From Goodfellowiella coeruleoviolacea (GTDB lineage Bacteria; Actinomycetota; Actinomycetes; Mycobacteriales; Pseudonocardiaceae), in assembly GCF_024171785.1 (NCBI RefSeq), contig NZ_JAMTCK010000007.1:248001-312000 (forward strand): a stretch of DNA of 64,000 nucleotides, read 5' to 3'. The notes beneath the pieces are model-generated. The model searched no databases, was not told where the DNA came from, and worked only from the letters and a program-made list of their open reading frames with translations. Within the stretch, counting starts at the first letter, position 1. Each line of letters opens with the position of its first letter. The position numbers were made by a program, and so were the translations under genes. Of this stretch, positions 1 to 8,345 are shown piece by piece.

Positions 1-322
1 GGTGGGGCGGCGGTGCCGCCTGCTGCACTCTACCGACCGCGCCACCGGTACCGGGTCCCCCTTTGCCCGTTCCCCCTTCGACAGATTCGACAACACAGCG
101 TCCCGGCCCGTGCGCACAACGTGGTGATGGTCACCGCGGAACGCGTCAGCGCGGGTTGTCATTTCCTTTTTCCTGTACCGATCGGTGGTATTGCCGCCGT
201 TCGGTCCATTGACCGGGGTGGTGTCCTCCTGCACCATTCCAGCGCACTTCTCCACCATCTCGACAACCGGTTTTCCGCACAGTCGAAGCGCTTCGACTAA
301 TCACGTCCGGAGGTGGTCCGTC
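1..322. other. Non-coding leader upstream of GH3 gene
   Basis: No convincing gene is seen. Open frames here lack a ribosome-binding site or actinobacterial codon bias. The stretch holds the upstream region of the glycosidase that starts at 323, including a perfect palindrome at 281-298 that looks like a LacI-family operator. Confidence 0.6.
281..298. promoter_or_regulatory. Perfect 18-bp palindrome, LacI-type operator candidate
   Basis: AGTCGAAGCGCTTCGACT is its own reverse complement and sits 25 bp before the GH3 start codon. A central CG with CGAA/TTCG flanks is typical of operators bound by LacI-family sugar regulators in actinobacteria. A near-copy (CGAACCGCTTCG core) precedes the secreted lectin at 18388-18403, and a LacI regulator is encoded at 16068-17099. 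The link to that regulator is inference. Confidence 0.65.
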
Positions 323-3300
323 ATGCGCGGTGTGGTGTCCCGCACGGCGATTTCGCGCAGCGGGGTTTCGCGCAGCGGGGTTTCGCCCAGGGGGATCTCG
401 CCCAGGGGGATCTCACGCGGTGGCACGTTCCCGGGAAGCGGGCGGGGCGGGCCGCCCCGGCGGGCCCGCCGGTGGTGGCGGGCGCTGGTGGCCGCCCTGG
501 TCGGGCTGGCGCTGATCGCCCCGCCCGCCGCCGCCGAAGGCGCCGCCGGTTACCCGTTCCGCGACCCGGCGCTGCCCCTGGCCGCGCGCGTCAGCGACCT
601 GATCGGCCGGCTCACCACCGCGGAGAAGGTCTCCCTGCTGCACCAGTACCAGCCGGCCATCCCCCGCCTGGGCATCGGCGCGTTCCGCACCGGCACCGAG
701 GCACTGCACGGCGTGGCCTGGCTCGGCCCGGCCACGGTGTTCCCCCAGGCCGTCGGGCTGGGCAGCACCTGGGACCCGGACCTGCTCAAGCAGGTCGGCG
801 CCGTGGTCGGCCGCGAGGCGCGGGGCTACCACGTGCAGAACCCCGGCTACAACGGGCTGAACCTGTGGGCACCGGTGGTGAACCTGCTGCGCGATCCCCG
901 CTGGGGGCGCAACGAGGAGGGCTACGCCGAGGACCCGCTGCTGACCGGCGCGCTGGCCACCGCCTACGGCCACGGCATCCAGGGCGACGACCCCCGCTAC
1001 CTGCAGGCGGCGCCCACGCTCAAGCACTACCTGGCCTACAACAACGAGGTCCGCCGGGACACCACCTCCTCGTCGGTGCCCCCGCGCATCCTGCACGACT
1101 ACGACGAGGTGCCGTTCCGCGCCGCCATCTCGGCCGACGCCGCCACCGGCGTGATGCCCTCCTACAACCTGGTCAACGGCCGGCCCAACCACGTCAACCC
1201 GGACCTGAACCAGGCCCTGCGCAGCTGGACCGAACAGGACCTGCTGGTGGTCAGCGACGCGGGCGCGCCGGAGAACCTGGTCAAGTCCGAGCACTACTAC
1301 GACACCCAGGCCGAGGCCAACGCCGCCGCCATCAAGGCCGGCCTGGACAGCTTCACCGTCAACGACCAGAACTCCGCGCCCACGGTCGAGGCCGTGACCA
1401 GCGCACTGGACCAGGGGCTGCTCACCGTGGCCGACATCGACCGGGCGGTGCGGCACATCCTGAGCATCCGGTTCCGGCTCGGCGAGTTCGACCCGGCAGG
1501 GCACAACCCGTACGCCGCCATCACCCCGGACGTGATCAACGCGCCCGAACACCAGAAGCTGGCCAGGCGGGCCGCGGCCGAGCAGGTCGTGCTGTTGCGC
1601 AACGACCGCGACACCCTGCCGCTGTCCGCCGCCACCGACCGCAGGGTCGCGGTGGTCGGCCCGCTGGCGGACACCCTCTACGAGGACTGGTACAGCGGCA
1701 CCATGCCCTACCGGGTGACGCCGGTGCAGGGCATCAGGGAACGGCTCGGCGCGGGTGGCACGGTGACCGCCAGCGAGGGCGTGGACCGGATCGCGCTCAA
1801 GGAGGCCGGCACCGGCCGGTACGTGACCGCCTCCAGCGCGGCGGGCGGCGCGGCGCTCACCGTGTCGGGCACCGAGTCCGGGCCGCAGCAGGCCATGGAC
1901 GTGTTCGACTGGGGCCAGGACACCGTGACGCTGCGCACGGTGGCCAACGGCAAGTTCCTGTCGCTGGGCGACGGCAAGACCGTGGTCAACAACGCGGCCC
2001 AGCCCACCGGCTGGTTCGTCCAGCAGCAGTTCAGCCTCGTCCGCCAGGCCGACGGCAGCTACCTGCTCGGCTACGCCGGCAACGACGCGTTCAACCACGG
2101 GTTCGCCGTGGTGGGCGCGGACGGTCGGCTGACCATCGGCGCGACCACGCCCGAGGCCGCCACCCGGTTCACCCTGGAGACCGTCAGCAGCGGGGTGGCC
2201 AGCGCGGTGGCCGCGGCCAGGGGAGCGGACGCCGCGGTCGTGGTGGTCGGCAGCATGCCGTTCATCAACGGCCGGGAGGACGACGACCGGCAGACCACGG
2301 CGCTGCCCGCCGGCCAGCGGGCGATCATCGACGCGGTGCGCGCCGCCAACCCCAACACGGTCGTGGTGCTGGAGAGCAGCTACCCGTACTCCGGCGACTG
2401 GGACACGGGCGACGTCCCGGCGCTGCTGTGGACCAGCCACGCCGGCCAGGAGACCGGGCACGCCCTGGCCGACGTGCTGTTCGGCGACCACAACCCGAGC
2501 GGCCGGCTGACCCAGACCTGGTACCGCTCCGACGCCGACCTGCCCGACATCCTCGACTACGACATCGCCAAGTCCGGGCACACCTACCAGTACTTCACCG
2601 GTGACCCGCTCTACCCGTTCGGCCACGGCCTGAGCTACACCAGCTTCCGCTACGGCGAGCTGCGGCTGAGCCGGTCGTCGGTGGGCGCGGACGGCCAGGT
2701 GGAGGCCAGCGTCACGGTCACCAACACCGGCCGCCGGGCCGGCACCGAGGTGGTGCAGCTGTACACGCACGCGACCGACTCGCGCACCACCCAGCCGCTC
2801 AAGAAGCTCGCCGGCTTCCAGCGGGTCCAGCTGGAGCCCGGCCGGTCGACCACGGTCCGGTTCCGGCTGGCAGCGGCCGACCTGGCGTTCTGGGACGTCA
2901 CCCGGAGCCGGTCGGTGGTGGAGAAGGGCGACTACGAGGTGATGGTGGGCAGCTCGGCCGAGGCCATCGCCAGCACGCGGACGCTGCACGTCAACGGCGA
3001 GGTCATCCCGCCGAGGGACCTGGGCCGGCCGACGCGGGCGGAGAACTTCGACGACTACCAGGGCACCACCCTGGTGGACGAGAGCAAGGTCAGCGGCACG
3101 GCGGTGGCCGCCGAGGCCGGTTCCTGGATCGCCTTCCACGACGTCAACCTGGGCCGGGGCGCGCGGACCCTCACCGCGTCGCTGGCCAGGGCCGCCGCCG
3201 GCAGCGCCGGACTGACCGTGCGGCTGGACGACCCGGTGCGCGGCCGGGTGGTGGGCAGGGCCACCGTGGCCAGCACCGGCGACCGCTACCGGTACACCAC

Positions 3301-3397
3301 GGTGACCGCGGCGCTGTCCGGCGCCAGCGGCCGGCACGACGTGTACCTCGTTTTCGACGCACCGGCCACGATCGCCACATTCCGGCTGACTGGCTGA
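323..3397 (+). CDS. Secreted GH3 beta-glycosidase (beta-xylosidase/glucosidase type)
   Basis: Secreted exo-acting glycoside hydrolase family 3 enzyme, 1024 residues, probably releasing xylose or glucose from oligosaccharides. ATG 323 is chosen because CCGGAGGTGG lies just upstream. An unusually long, Arg/Ser-rich N-region of about 50 residues, encoded by five 15-bp repeats, precedes a hydrophobic signal segment (about 53-72). The GH3 barrel follows; the likely nucleophile is Asp312 in VVSDAGA. A beta-trefoil-like module (about 485-620) is inserted before the second GH3 lobe, then a fibronectin-III-like domain (about 780-870) and a C-terminal CBM6-like beta-sandwich. The NLWAPVVNLLRDPRWGRNEE stretch resembles the beta-xylosidase branch. 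The exact substrate is inferred. A LacI-type palindrome lies upstream. Confidence 0.9.
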   Translation: MRGVVSRTAISRSGVSRSGVSPRGISPRGISRGGTFPGSGRGGPPRRARRWWRALVAALVGLALIAPPAAAEGAAGYPFRDPALPLAARVSDLIGRLTTAEKVSLLHQYQPAIPRLGIGAFRTGTEALHGVAWLGPATVFPQAVGLGSTWDPDLLKQVGAVVGREARGYHVQNPGYNGLNLWAPVVNLLRDPRWGRNEEGYAEDPLLTGALATAYGHGIQGDDPRYLQAAPTLKHYLAYNNEVRRDTTSSSVPPRILHDYDEVPFRAAISADAATGVMPSYNLVNGRPNHVNPDLNQALRSWTEQDLLVVSDAGAPENLVKSEHYYDTQAEANAAAIKAGLDSFTVNDQNSAPTVEAVTSALDQGLLTVADIDRAVRHILSIRFRLGEFDPAGHNPYAAITPDVINAPEHQKLARRAAAEQVVLLRNDRDTLPLSAATDRRVAVVGPLADTLYEDWYSGTMPYRVTPVQGIRERLGAGGTVTASEGVDRIALKEAGTGRYVTASSAAGGAALTVSGTESGPQQAMDVFDWGQDTVTLRTVANGKFLSLGDGKTVVNNAAQPTGWFVQQQFSLVRQADGSYLLGYAGNDAFNHGFAVVGADGRLTIGATTPEAATRFTLETVSSGVASAVAAARGADAAVVVVGSMPFINGREDDDRQTTALPAGQRAIIDAVRAANPNTVVVLESSYPYSGDWDTGDVPALLWTSHAGQETGHALADVLFGDHNPSGRLTQTWYRSDADLPDILDYDIAKSGHTYQYFTGDPLYPFGHGLSYTSFRYGELRLSRSSVGADGQVEASVTVTNTGRRAGTEVVQLYTHATDSRTTQPLKKLAGFQRVQLEPGRSTTVRFRLAAADLAFWDVTRSRSVVEKGDYEVMVGSSAEAIASTRTLHVNGEVIPPRDLGRPTRAENFDDYQGTTLVDESKVSGTAVAAEAGSWIAFHDVNLGRGARTLTASLARAAAGSAGLTVRLDDPVRGRVVGRATVASTGDRYRYTTVTAALSGASGRHDVYLVFDAPATIATFRLTG
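349..423 (+). repeat. Five 15-bp tandem repeats in GH3 leader
   Basis: Five consecutive 15-bp units (349-363, 364-378, 379-393, 394-408, 409-423) encode the five-residue pattern G-I/V-S-R/P-S/R/G. Because the unit is a multiple of three, copy-number change would keep the frame. They lie in the N-region of the signal peptide. Confidence 0.75.
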
Positions 3398-3441
3398 CAA
3401 CAGCGAGAAAATTGGCAAATCCGACGTTCTGCGTTTTCCCG

Positions 3442-3479
3442 GCGCTGGCCCGGTGGTGTCCGCACCGCCGGGCCAGCGC
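3442..3479 (+). terminator. Terminator hairpin after GH3 gene
   Basis: A stem of about 15 bp (GCGCTGGCCCGGTGG paired with CCGCCGGGCCAGCGC, 8-nt loop) lies 45 bp past the GH3 stop codon and is followed by TTTCC. This fits a rho-independent terminator with a short U tract. Confidence 0.65.
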
Positions 3480-3646
3480 TTTCCGCGAGCCGCGATTCGC
3501 CCGCTCGGGGAAAGAGAGAGAATGTGCTGAGTCGTTGTTGACGCTGCGGAAGCAACCCGGGGATGTCCCGGCGAGTCCTTTCTTCCGCGGAGTGAGCTGA
3601 AGCCGGTTTGGGTCACGCTCTGGGCACGGACAGTGAAGAGAGACAC

Positions 3647-4858
3647 ATGGCAAGCGGACGTAGGACGCGGCGCGGACGCGCCGTCGCGGGCAGCCTGAGC
3701 GCGCTGGTCGCCCTCACCCTGCTGATCAGCGGGTGCAGCTCGACCGACTCCGGACAGGCCGGCGGTGGCCAGCAGGCCGGCACGTCCTCGGCGGCGGCCC
3801 AGGCGCAGGTCACCATCACCCCGGGAGCCGACACGGAAGTCACCCCGAAGACGCCGATCGTGGTCAAGGCCGCCAACGGCACGCTGAGCACGGTCACGGT
3901 CACCAGCCCCAAAGGCAACCAGGTCAAGGGCGAACTGTCCGCCGACAAGACCACCTGGACCTCGGCCGAGCCGCTCGGCTATGACAGCACCTACCAGGTC
4001 GCGGCCGACGCCGCCGGCAGCGACGGCAAGACCGTGCACCAGACCGGCTCGGTGCGCACCGTCGCCCCCAAGGCGCAGGCGTTCCCCGCGCTGATCCCCG
4101 CGCCCAACAGCCAGCCCGACTTCGGCGTCGGCCAGCCGATCGTGGTCCAGTTCGACCAGGACATCACCGACAAGGCGGCGGCGGAGAAGGCCCTGGAGGT
4201 CACCGCAACGCCCCAACAGGAGGGCTCCTGGTACTGGATCTCCAAGAAGGAGGTGCACTACCGGCCCAGGGAGTACTGGCAGCCGGGCACCACGATCACG
4301 CTGAAGGCCAACGTCTACGGCGTGGACCTGGGCGGTGGCGTGTACGGCAAGACCGACCGCGAGGTCACCTACAAGATCCACGACTCCTGGATCGCCAAGG
4401 CCGACGGCGACACCAACCAGATGCAGATCTTCCACAGTGGACAGTTGGTCAAGACCATGCCGATCAGCATGGGCAAGGACGAGACGCCCACCCACCTGGG
4501 GCCGCACGTGATCTCGTTCAAGTCGGAGAAGTACACGATGGACTCGTGCACCTACGGCGTCTGCCCGCCCGACCCCAAGGCCTACCGCTCCGAGGAGAAC
4601 TGGTCGCTGCGCATCTCCAACGACGGCGAGTTCGTGCACGAGAACCCGAACAGCGTCGGCGCTCAGGGCCGCAGCAACGTCTCGCACGGCTGCATCAATC
4701 TCAACGCGGAGAACGCCAAGTGGTTCTACCAGAACCTGGGGCTGGGCGACGTGGTCGAGGTGACCAACTCCGGCGGCCAGAAACTGCCCGTCTGGGACCT
4801 CTACGGCGACTGGGAACTCAGCTGGGACCAGTGGCAGCAGGGCAGCGCCCTGAAGTGA
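3647..4858 (+). CDS. L,D-transpeptidase lipoprotein (YkuD domain)
   Basis: Peptidoglycan 3-3 cross-linking enzyme of the actinobacterial Ldt type, 403 residues. ATG 3647 follows GAAGAGA. The N-terminus is a lipoprotein signal ending in LLISGC, with lipidated Cys30, so it is anchored outside the membrane. Two Ig-like segments (about 50-250) precede the YkuD catalytic domain. The signature is visible: His331 (VHENPN), then His347-Gly-Cys349 in SHGCINL. Cys349 should attack the meso-DAP stem peptide. A bidirectional-looking hairpin separates it from the convergent Uma2 gene. Confidence 0.94.
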   Translation: MASGRRTRRGRAVAGSLSALVALTLLISGCSSTDSGQAGGGQQAGTSSAAAQAQVTITPGADTEVTPKTPIVVKAANGTLSTVTVTSPKGNQVKGELSADKTTWTSAEPLGYDSTYQVAADAAGSDGKTVHQTGSVRTVAPKAQAFPALIPAPNSQPDFGVGQPIVVQFDQDITDKAAAEKALEVTATPQQEGSWYWISKKEVHYRPREYWQPGTTITLKANVYGVDLGGGVYGKTDREVTYKIHDSWIAKADGDTNQMQIFHSGQLVKTMPISMGKDETPTHLGPHVISFKSEKYTMDSCTYGVCPPDPKAYRSEENWSLRISNDGEFVHENPNSVGAQGRSNVSHGCINLNAENAKWFYQNLGLGDVVEVTNSGGQKLPVWDLYGDWELSWDQWQQGSALK

Positions 4859-4884
4859 GACACACCGCCACCCACTGAGGCGGG

Positions 4885-4917
4885 CGGGGGCCGAGTCCAC
4901 ACCGGACCCGGCCCCCG
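4885..4917. terminator. Bidirectional terminator hairpin
   Basis: CGGGGGCCGAGTCC pairs with GGACCCGGCCCCCG across a 5-nt loop. It lies between the convergent transpeptidase and Uma2 genes, 26 bp from one stop and 6 bp from the other. Confidence 0.65.
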
Positions 4918-4923
4918 TTGGCG

Positions 4924-5529
4924 TTACCGGCCGGGTTTGCCCTTGCCGAACAGTCGCGCGTACAGCTTGTCCACGTCCAGGGTGATGGGGACGGGCGCCG
5001 CCGCGATCGTGGCCGGCTCGCCCGGGCCGACCGCGACCCGCTCCACATAGGTGCCGTCAACCAGTTCGAAGCACACCACGGTGGGCGGCTGCCCCTTCTC
5101 GGGCTCCACCCGCCAGTAGTACGGCACCCCGGCGTCAGCGTACGCGGCCGGCTTGACCATGCGATCCTGCTTGCGCGTGCTGGGCGAGACGATCTCCACC
5201 GCCAACACCAGATCGCTGACCGGAACGGCCACCGCCCCGTCCGGTGGGTTCCGAATCACCGCGATGTCCGGGACGAAACCAAATGTGGGTGCCACCCGCA
5301 CGCCGATGCCGGTGACGGCACACAGTTCCCGCCGCCCCTGCTGCCACAGCGTCTCGTCGATCAGGTTGCACAGGCGGTCGCCAAAGCGCTGGTGCGCCAC
5401 GGCGGGGGCTGGGGTCACGCTGAAAGCTCCATCGATCAGTTCGACCCGGAGTCCGTTCGGATCCGGGTCGAGGTCTGCCCACTCGTCCACGGTGTACCGG
5501 TCCGGATGCCGCCACGTGGCGCTCGTCAT
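4924..5529 (-). CDS. Uma2-family (DUF820) putative restriction-like endonuclease
   Basis: A 201-residue protein of the Uma2 family, a PD-(D/E)XK-fold group widespread in actinobacteria and cyanobacteria whose role is not established. Family landmarks are visible: ELIDG with an acidic residue, FVPDIAVI supplying the Asp, and LAVEIVSPSTRKQD supplying the Glu and a following Lys. ATG 5529 is chosen because GGGAGG lies 8 bases upstream and because residues beyond it have no family similarity. It stands alone on the minus strand. Confidence 0.85.
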   Translation of the reverse strand: MTSATWRHPDRYTVDEWADLDPDPNGLRVELIDGAFSVTPAPAVAHQRFGDRLCNLIDETLWQQGRRELCAVTGIGVRVAPTFGFVPDIAVIRNPPDGAVAVPVSDLVLAVEIVSPSTRKQDRMVKPAAYADAGVPYYWRVEPEKGQPPTVVCFELVDGTYVERVAVGPGEPATIAAAPVPITLDVDKLYARLFGKGKPGR

Positions 5530-5597
5530 GGCGTCCGCCTCCCTACCTGGGTCTTTCGCCAGTATGGCACCGGGGTGCCGCGCCAGGGCCAGATCGC

Positions 5598-5735
5598 TCA
5601 CCACAGCGCGGCCCAGCCGAGTCGGCCCGGGTCGGGCACGGTGCGCGGAGCCAGCCCGAGCGCGATCACCCGGCCAGCCGCCGACCTGCGTTTCTCCCGC
5701 CACGACAGCCACCCGCCGATGTTCTCGTCAGGCAT
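5598..5735 (-). CDS. Possible 45-residue small protein
   Basis: A short frame starts at ATG 5735, preceded by GGGGG, and encodes a basic N-terminal half (WREKRR) and a Leu/Ala/Pro-rich second half ending in GWAALW. It is not recognised. It lies immediately upstream of, and in the same direction as, the Uma2 gene. It could equally be chance, so confidence is low. Confidence 0.2.
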   Translation of the reverse strand: MPDENIGGWLSWREKRRSAAGRVIALGLAPRTVPDPGRLGWAALW

Positions 5736-5924
5736 CGATTACCCCCTGTTGATCTCGGGTGTTCCGGGCGCACGACCGCGGTCGTGGGTTCACGATTCGC
5801 ACGGTATCCAGTGCGGGAATGGGAAAGTGGCTCTCGATCGGGTGAATCTCGGTTCTTTCTTGGTAATGCGACAAACTCTGCGTGGCCTTGTTGTTGGTCG
5901 CGCAAATCCGCGCACGCGCAACAC

Positions 5925-5938
5925 CGCGGAATTCCGCG
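5925..5938. promoter_or_regulatory. Perfect 14-bp palindrome CGCGGAATTCCGCG
   Basis: This perfect palindrome lies about 240 bp before the GH12 endoglucanase, in the lower-GC part of the intergenic region. It could be an operator for either flanking gene. It does not match the CGAAGCGCTTCG-type site before the GH3 gene. Confidence 0.3.
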
Positions 5939-6174
5939 TAGTGCATTGTCATGGCCGCCGGTGGGGCACCCTTTTGTCGCATTGTGTTCGACTGGTTCGA
6001 CTCGTAGCGTGCATAGCCAGACAGCGGGCTGAGAATCCTGCCGACCGGTCGCCGAGCGCTGGCTCGGCGCCGCGGGGCCCGTCGTCCCGTCGCTGGACAC
6101 GCCCGGGCGGGCCGCGTTCCACCGATTCCCACGGATCTGGCGGGTTCGGGCGTGCCGCACGGAAAGGAACTCCG

Positions 6175-6876
6175 ATGAGTCGGAAGCTGCGGGCCGTGGT
6201 GACCGGCCTGGCCGCGCTGCTGCTGGTCGGCGTCTGCGGGCTGCCGGCCAGCGCGGGCACGAGCGCGGTGTGGTCGTCCACGGACAAGTGGGGAACCTGG
6301 TCCAACGGCGGCTACACCGTGCGCAACGACGTGTGGGGCAGTGGTGCTGGCCCGCAGACGATCTGGGCCAACTCCTACAGCAACTGGGGGGTGTGGGCGA
6401 ACCACCCGAACACCGGTGGCGTCAAGGCGTACCCGCACTCGGCCAAGGCGGTCAACAAGAAGATCAGCGCGCTGGGCAGCGCGAGCAGCAGCTTCAACGT
6501 CACCGTGCCCGGCGCCGGTGCCTATGCCACCGCCTACGACCTGTGGCTGGAGAACAACGCCTACGAGATCATGTTGTGGGTCAACAAGTACGGCCCGGTC
6601 GGGCCGCTGGGGTCCAGGCAGACCACGCTGTCGGTGGGTGGCCACACCTGGGACGTCTACCGCGGCTCCAACGGCGCCAACCAGGTCTTCTCGTTCGTGC
6701 GCACCAGCAACACCAACTCCGGCACGGTGGACATCAAGGCGGTGCTGAACTGGCTGCGCGGCCAGGGCTGGTTCGGTGACGTGACCCTGGGCGAGGTCCA
6801 GTTCGGTTTCGAGATCACCTCGTCCAACGGTGGCCTGGACTTCGCCAGCAACAGCTACTCGGTCACCGCGTACTGA
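6175..6876 (+). CDS. Secreted GH12 endo-beta-1,4-glucanase
   Basis: A secreted single-domain GH12 endoglucanase/xyloglucanase, 233 residues, with no binding module. ATG 6175 follows GGAAAGGAA. The signal peptide ends near Ala27 (LPASA). Family landmarks: Trp-rich N-terminal strands, nucleophile Glu131 in NNAYEIMLW, and acid/base Glu213 in FGFEITSS. Mature length is normal for GH12. A long low-GC leader suggests regulated transcription. Together with the GH3 enzyme 3 kb upstream it would act on beta-glucan chains. Confidence 0.93.
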   Translation: MSRKLRAVVTGLAALLLVGVCGLPASAGTSAVWSSTDKWGTWSNGGYTVRNDVWGSGAGPQTIWANSYSNWGVWANHPNTGGVKAYPHSAKAVNKKISALGSASSSFNVTVPGAGAYATAYDLWLENNAYEIMLWVNKYGPVGPLGSRQTTLSVGGHTWDVYRGSNGANQVFSFVRTSNTNSGTVDIKAVLNWLRGQGWFGDVTLGEVQFGFEITSSNGGLDFASNSYSVTAY

Positions 6877-7066
6877 CCGGCGCCGGGCGATTCGGCACGC
6901 GGGCGGCGCGCGCCACCACGGTGTCGCCGCGCAGGGCCACCCAGGTCCACTCCGGACGGTATTCGCCCTGGGCGGTCATGGCGGCGTAGCTGTCGCCGAA
7001 CGCGGCGAAGCCGACCAGGCCGGGATCGGGCAGGGTGTCGAACAGGTGTTGCTCGCCCGCGCGCAG
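6863..7066 (-). pseudogene. Truncated GNAT acetyltransferase remnant
   Basis: Minus-strand reading gives 67 residues closely resembling the N-terminus of an actinobacterial GNAT N-acetyltransferase (EQHLFDTLPDPGLVGF, then EYRPEWTWVALRGDTVVARA). Similarity ends near 6905 and the frame runs into the 3' end of the convergent GH12 gene. The acetyl-CoA-binding half is missing. A GAGGAGA precedes the CTG codon that begins the block, but no normal start is present. This is best read as a gene end lost when the GH12 segment was joined here. Confidence 0.6.
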
Positions 7067-7097
7067 CGCCTCTCCTCGGCGAGGGCGTGCCGGAACG

Positions 7098-8090
7098 CTA
7101 GCAACCCGGCGGCAGCGCCCGCCACGGCTTTTTCCCGCCGGCGGACAGCCGGGCGGTCGAGCGCGCGGCCAGGGTGCTGACCAGGGCCGGGGTGGCCACG
7201 GCCAGGCGGCGGGTGGCCGGGACGGCGGCCCGGCTGGCGAACACGTTGTAGCCGGCGCGGGTGATGTGGTCGAGGATCTCGCCGTAGAGGGTGAACGCCG
7301 TGGCCACGCACGGCCGGGCCACCGGGTCGAGCATGGCGATGCCCGGTTCGGCGAACCGGTACAGCGCGCGGGCGCGGGCCACCTGGTCGGCCAGGGCACG
7401 GCGCACCGGCTGGTCCACCCGGCGGGTGCGCCGGCACCACAGCAGCCGGTCGCGGTCCACCCCGAACGCGGCCAGTTCGTCGGCGGGCAGGTAGATCCGG
7501 CCCAGGTCGAGGTCCTCGGCGATGTCGCGGATGAAGTTGGTCAGCTGGAACGCGTTGCCCAGGGCGGCGGCGTGCGGGGCGGCTTCCCGCTGACTGGTCA
7601 CGGTGCCCAGCACCGGCAGCACCTGGAGCCCGATCACCTCGGCCGAGCCGCGGATGTAGGTGTTCAGCGCGGCGCGGGTGGGGTAGTCGGTGACGGTCAG
7701 GTCCATCCGCATGGCCGTGAGGAAGTCGGTGAAGTGGCCGGGGTCGATCCGGTAGCGGCGCGCGGTGTGCACCACGGCCGCGAACAGCGGGTGCGCGCTG
7801 CGCCCCTCGGCCAGTCCCCGCCGCAGTTCGTCGCCGATCTGGTCCAGGCGGGCCGCGCGGGCGGCGGCGGTGGCGGGGTCGGGCACACCGGGCGCGGTGT
7901 CCACGATGTCGTCGACCCAGCGGGCGAACCCGTAGAGCGCGTGCACGGCCGGGCGCCGGTCGACCGTGAGCAGCCGGGTGGCCAGGAAGTAGGTGCGGCC
8001 GTGGCGGGCGTGCAACTGGCGGCAGCGCTGGTAGGACCGCCGCAGCAGGGGATCCCACACCTCTGCCGCGTCAAGCTCCCGCCGGGTCAT
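7098..8090 (-). CDS. crtB: Phytoene/squalene synthase family protein
   Basis: Head-to-head prenyl synthase, 330 residues, expected to join two geranylgeranyl diphosphates into phytoene. Both Asp-rich substrate/Mg sites are present: RWVDDIVD (Asp60-Asp64) and NFIRDIAEDLDLGRIYLP (from about 186). The flanking R-Y-L and PADEL blocks are also conserved. ATG 8090 follows AGGAG. No crtE, crtI or cyclase gene is in the window, so it is an orphan here. A hopanoid-type (HpnC/HpnD) assignment cannot be excluded. Confidence 0.85.
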   Translation of the reverse strand: MTRRELDAAEVWDPLLRRSYQRCRQLHARHGRTYFLATRLLTVDRRPAVHALYGFARWVDDIVDTAPGVPDPATAAARAARLDQIGDELRRGLAEGRSAHPLFAAVVHTARRYRIDPGHFTDFLTAMRMDLTVTDYPTRAALNTYIRGSAEVIGLQVLPVLGTVTSQREAAPHAAALGNAFQLTNFIRDIAEDLDLGRIYLPADELAAFGVDRDRLLWCRRTRRVDQPVRRALADQVARARALYRFAEPGIAMLDPVARPCVATAFTLYGEILDHITRAGYNVFASRAAVPATRRLAVATPALVSTLAARSTARLSAGGKKPWRALPPGC

Positions 8091-8345
8091 GCCGCGATCT
8101 CCTCGCTCCACCGTGCCGTGCCGAACGGCTCGTCCCGACGACGACCGCACAAACCGCGACGAGCCTAGGAAGCCACGCCAATCCGGTGCAACTTCCCGCG
8201 CCCGAGTGTGGCCGGCGCAACCGTGCCCGATCTGGCGGGGAAAATCCGGCGCCGTCCCGGTCTCGGGCAGGGTTCCGGCGATCACCGTGGCTACGCTTTT
8301 CCGTTGGTGTCAGGCGGACACCGGGGCAGACGAGGGGAACGGGTG

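Larger units (their letters stand above)
5530..6174. other. 645-bp region upstream of GH12 and Uma2 genes
   Basis: A mostly non-coding stretch with lower GC between about 5740 and 6010, as expected for a promoter region. It holds a doubtful 45-codon frame on the minus strand (5598-5735) and a perfect 14-bp palindrome at 5925-5938. No larger gene is supported. Confidence 0.55.

Noticed and set aside
413-4900. 1495-codon open frame on the minus strand
   Set aside because: It runs antisense through the GH3 and transpeptidase genes, is His/Val/Gly-rich shadow sequence and has no domain content. Long antisense frames are expected at this GC content.
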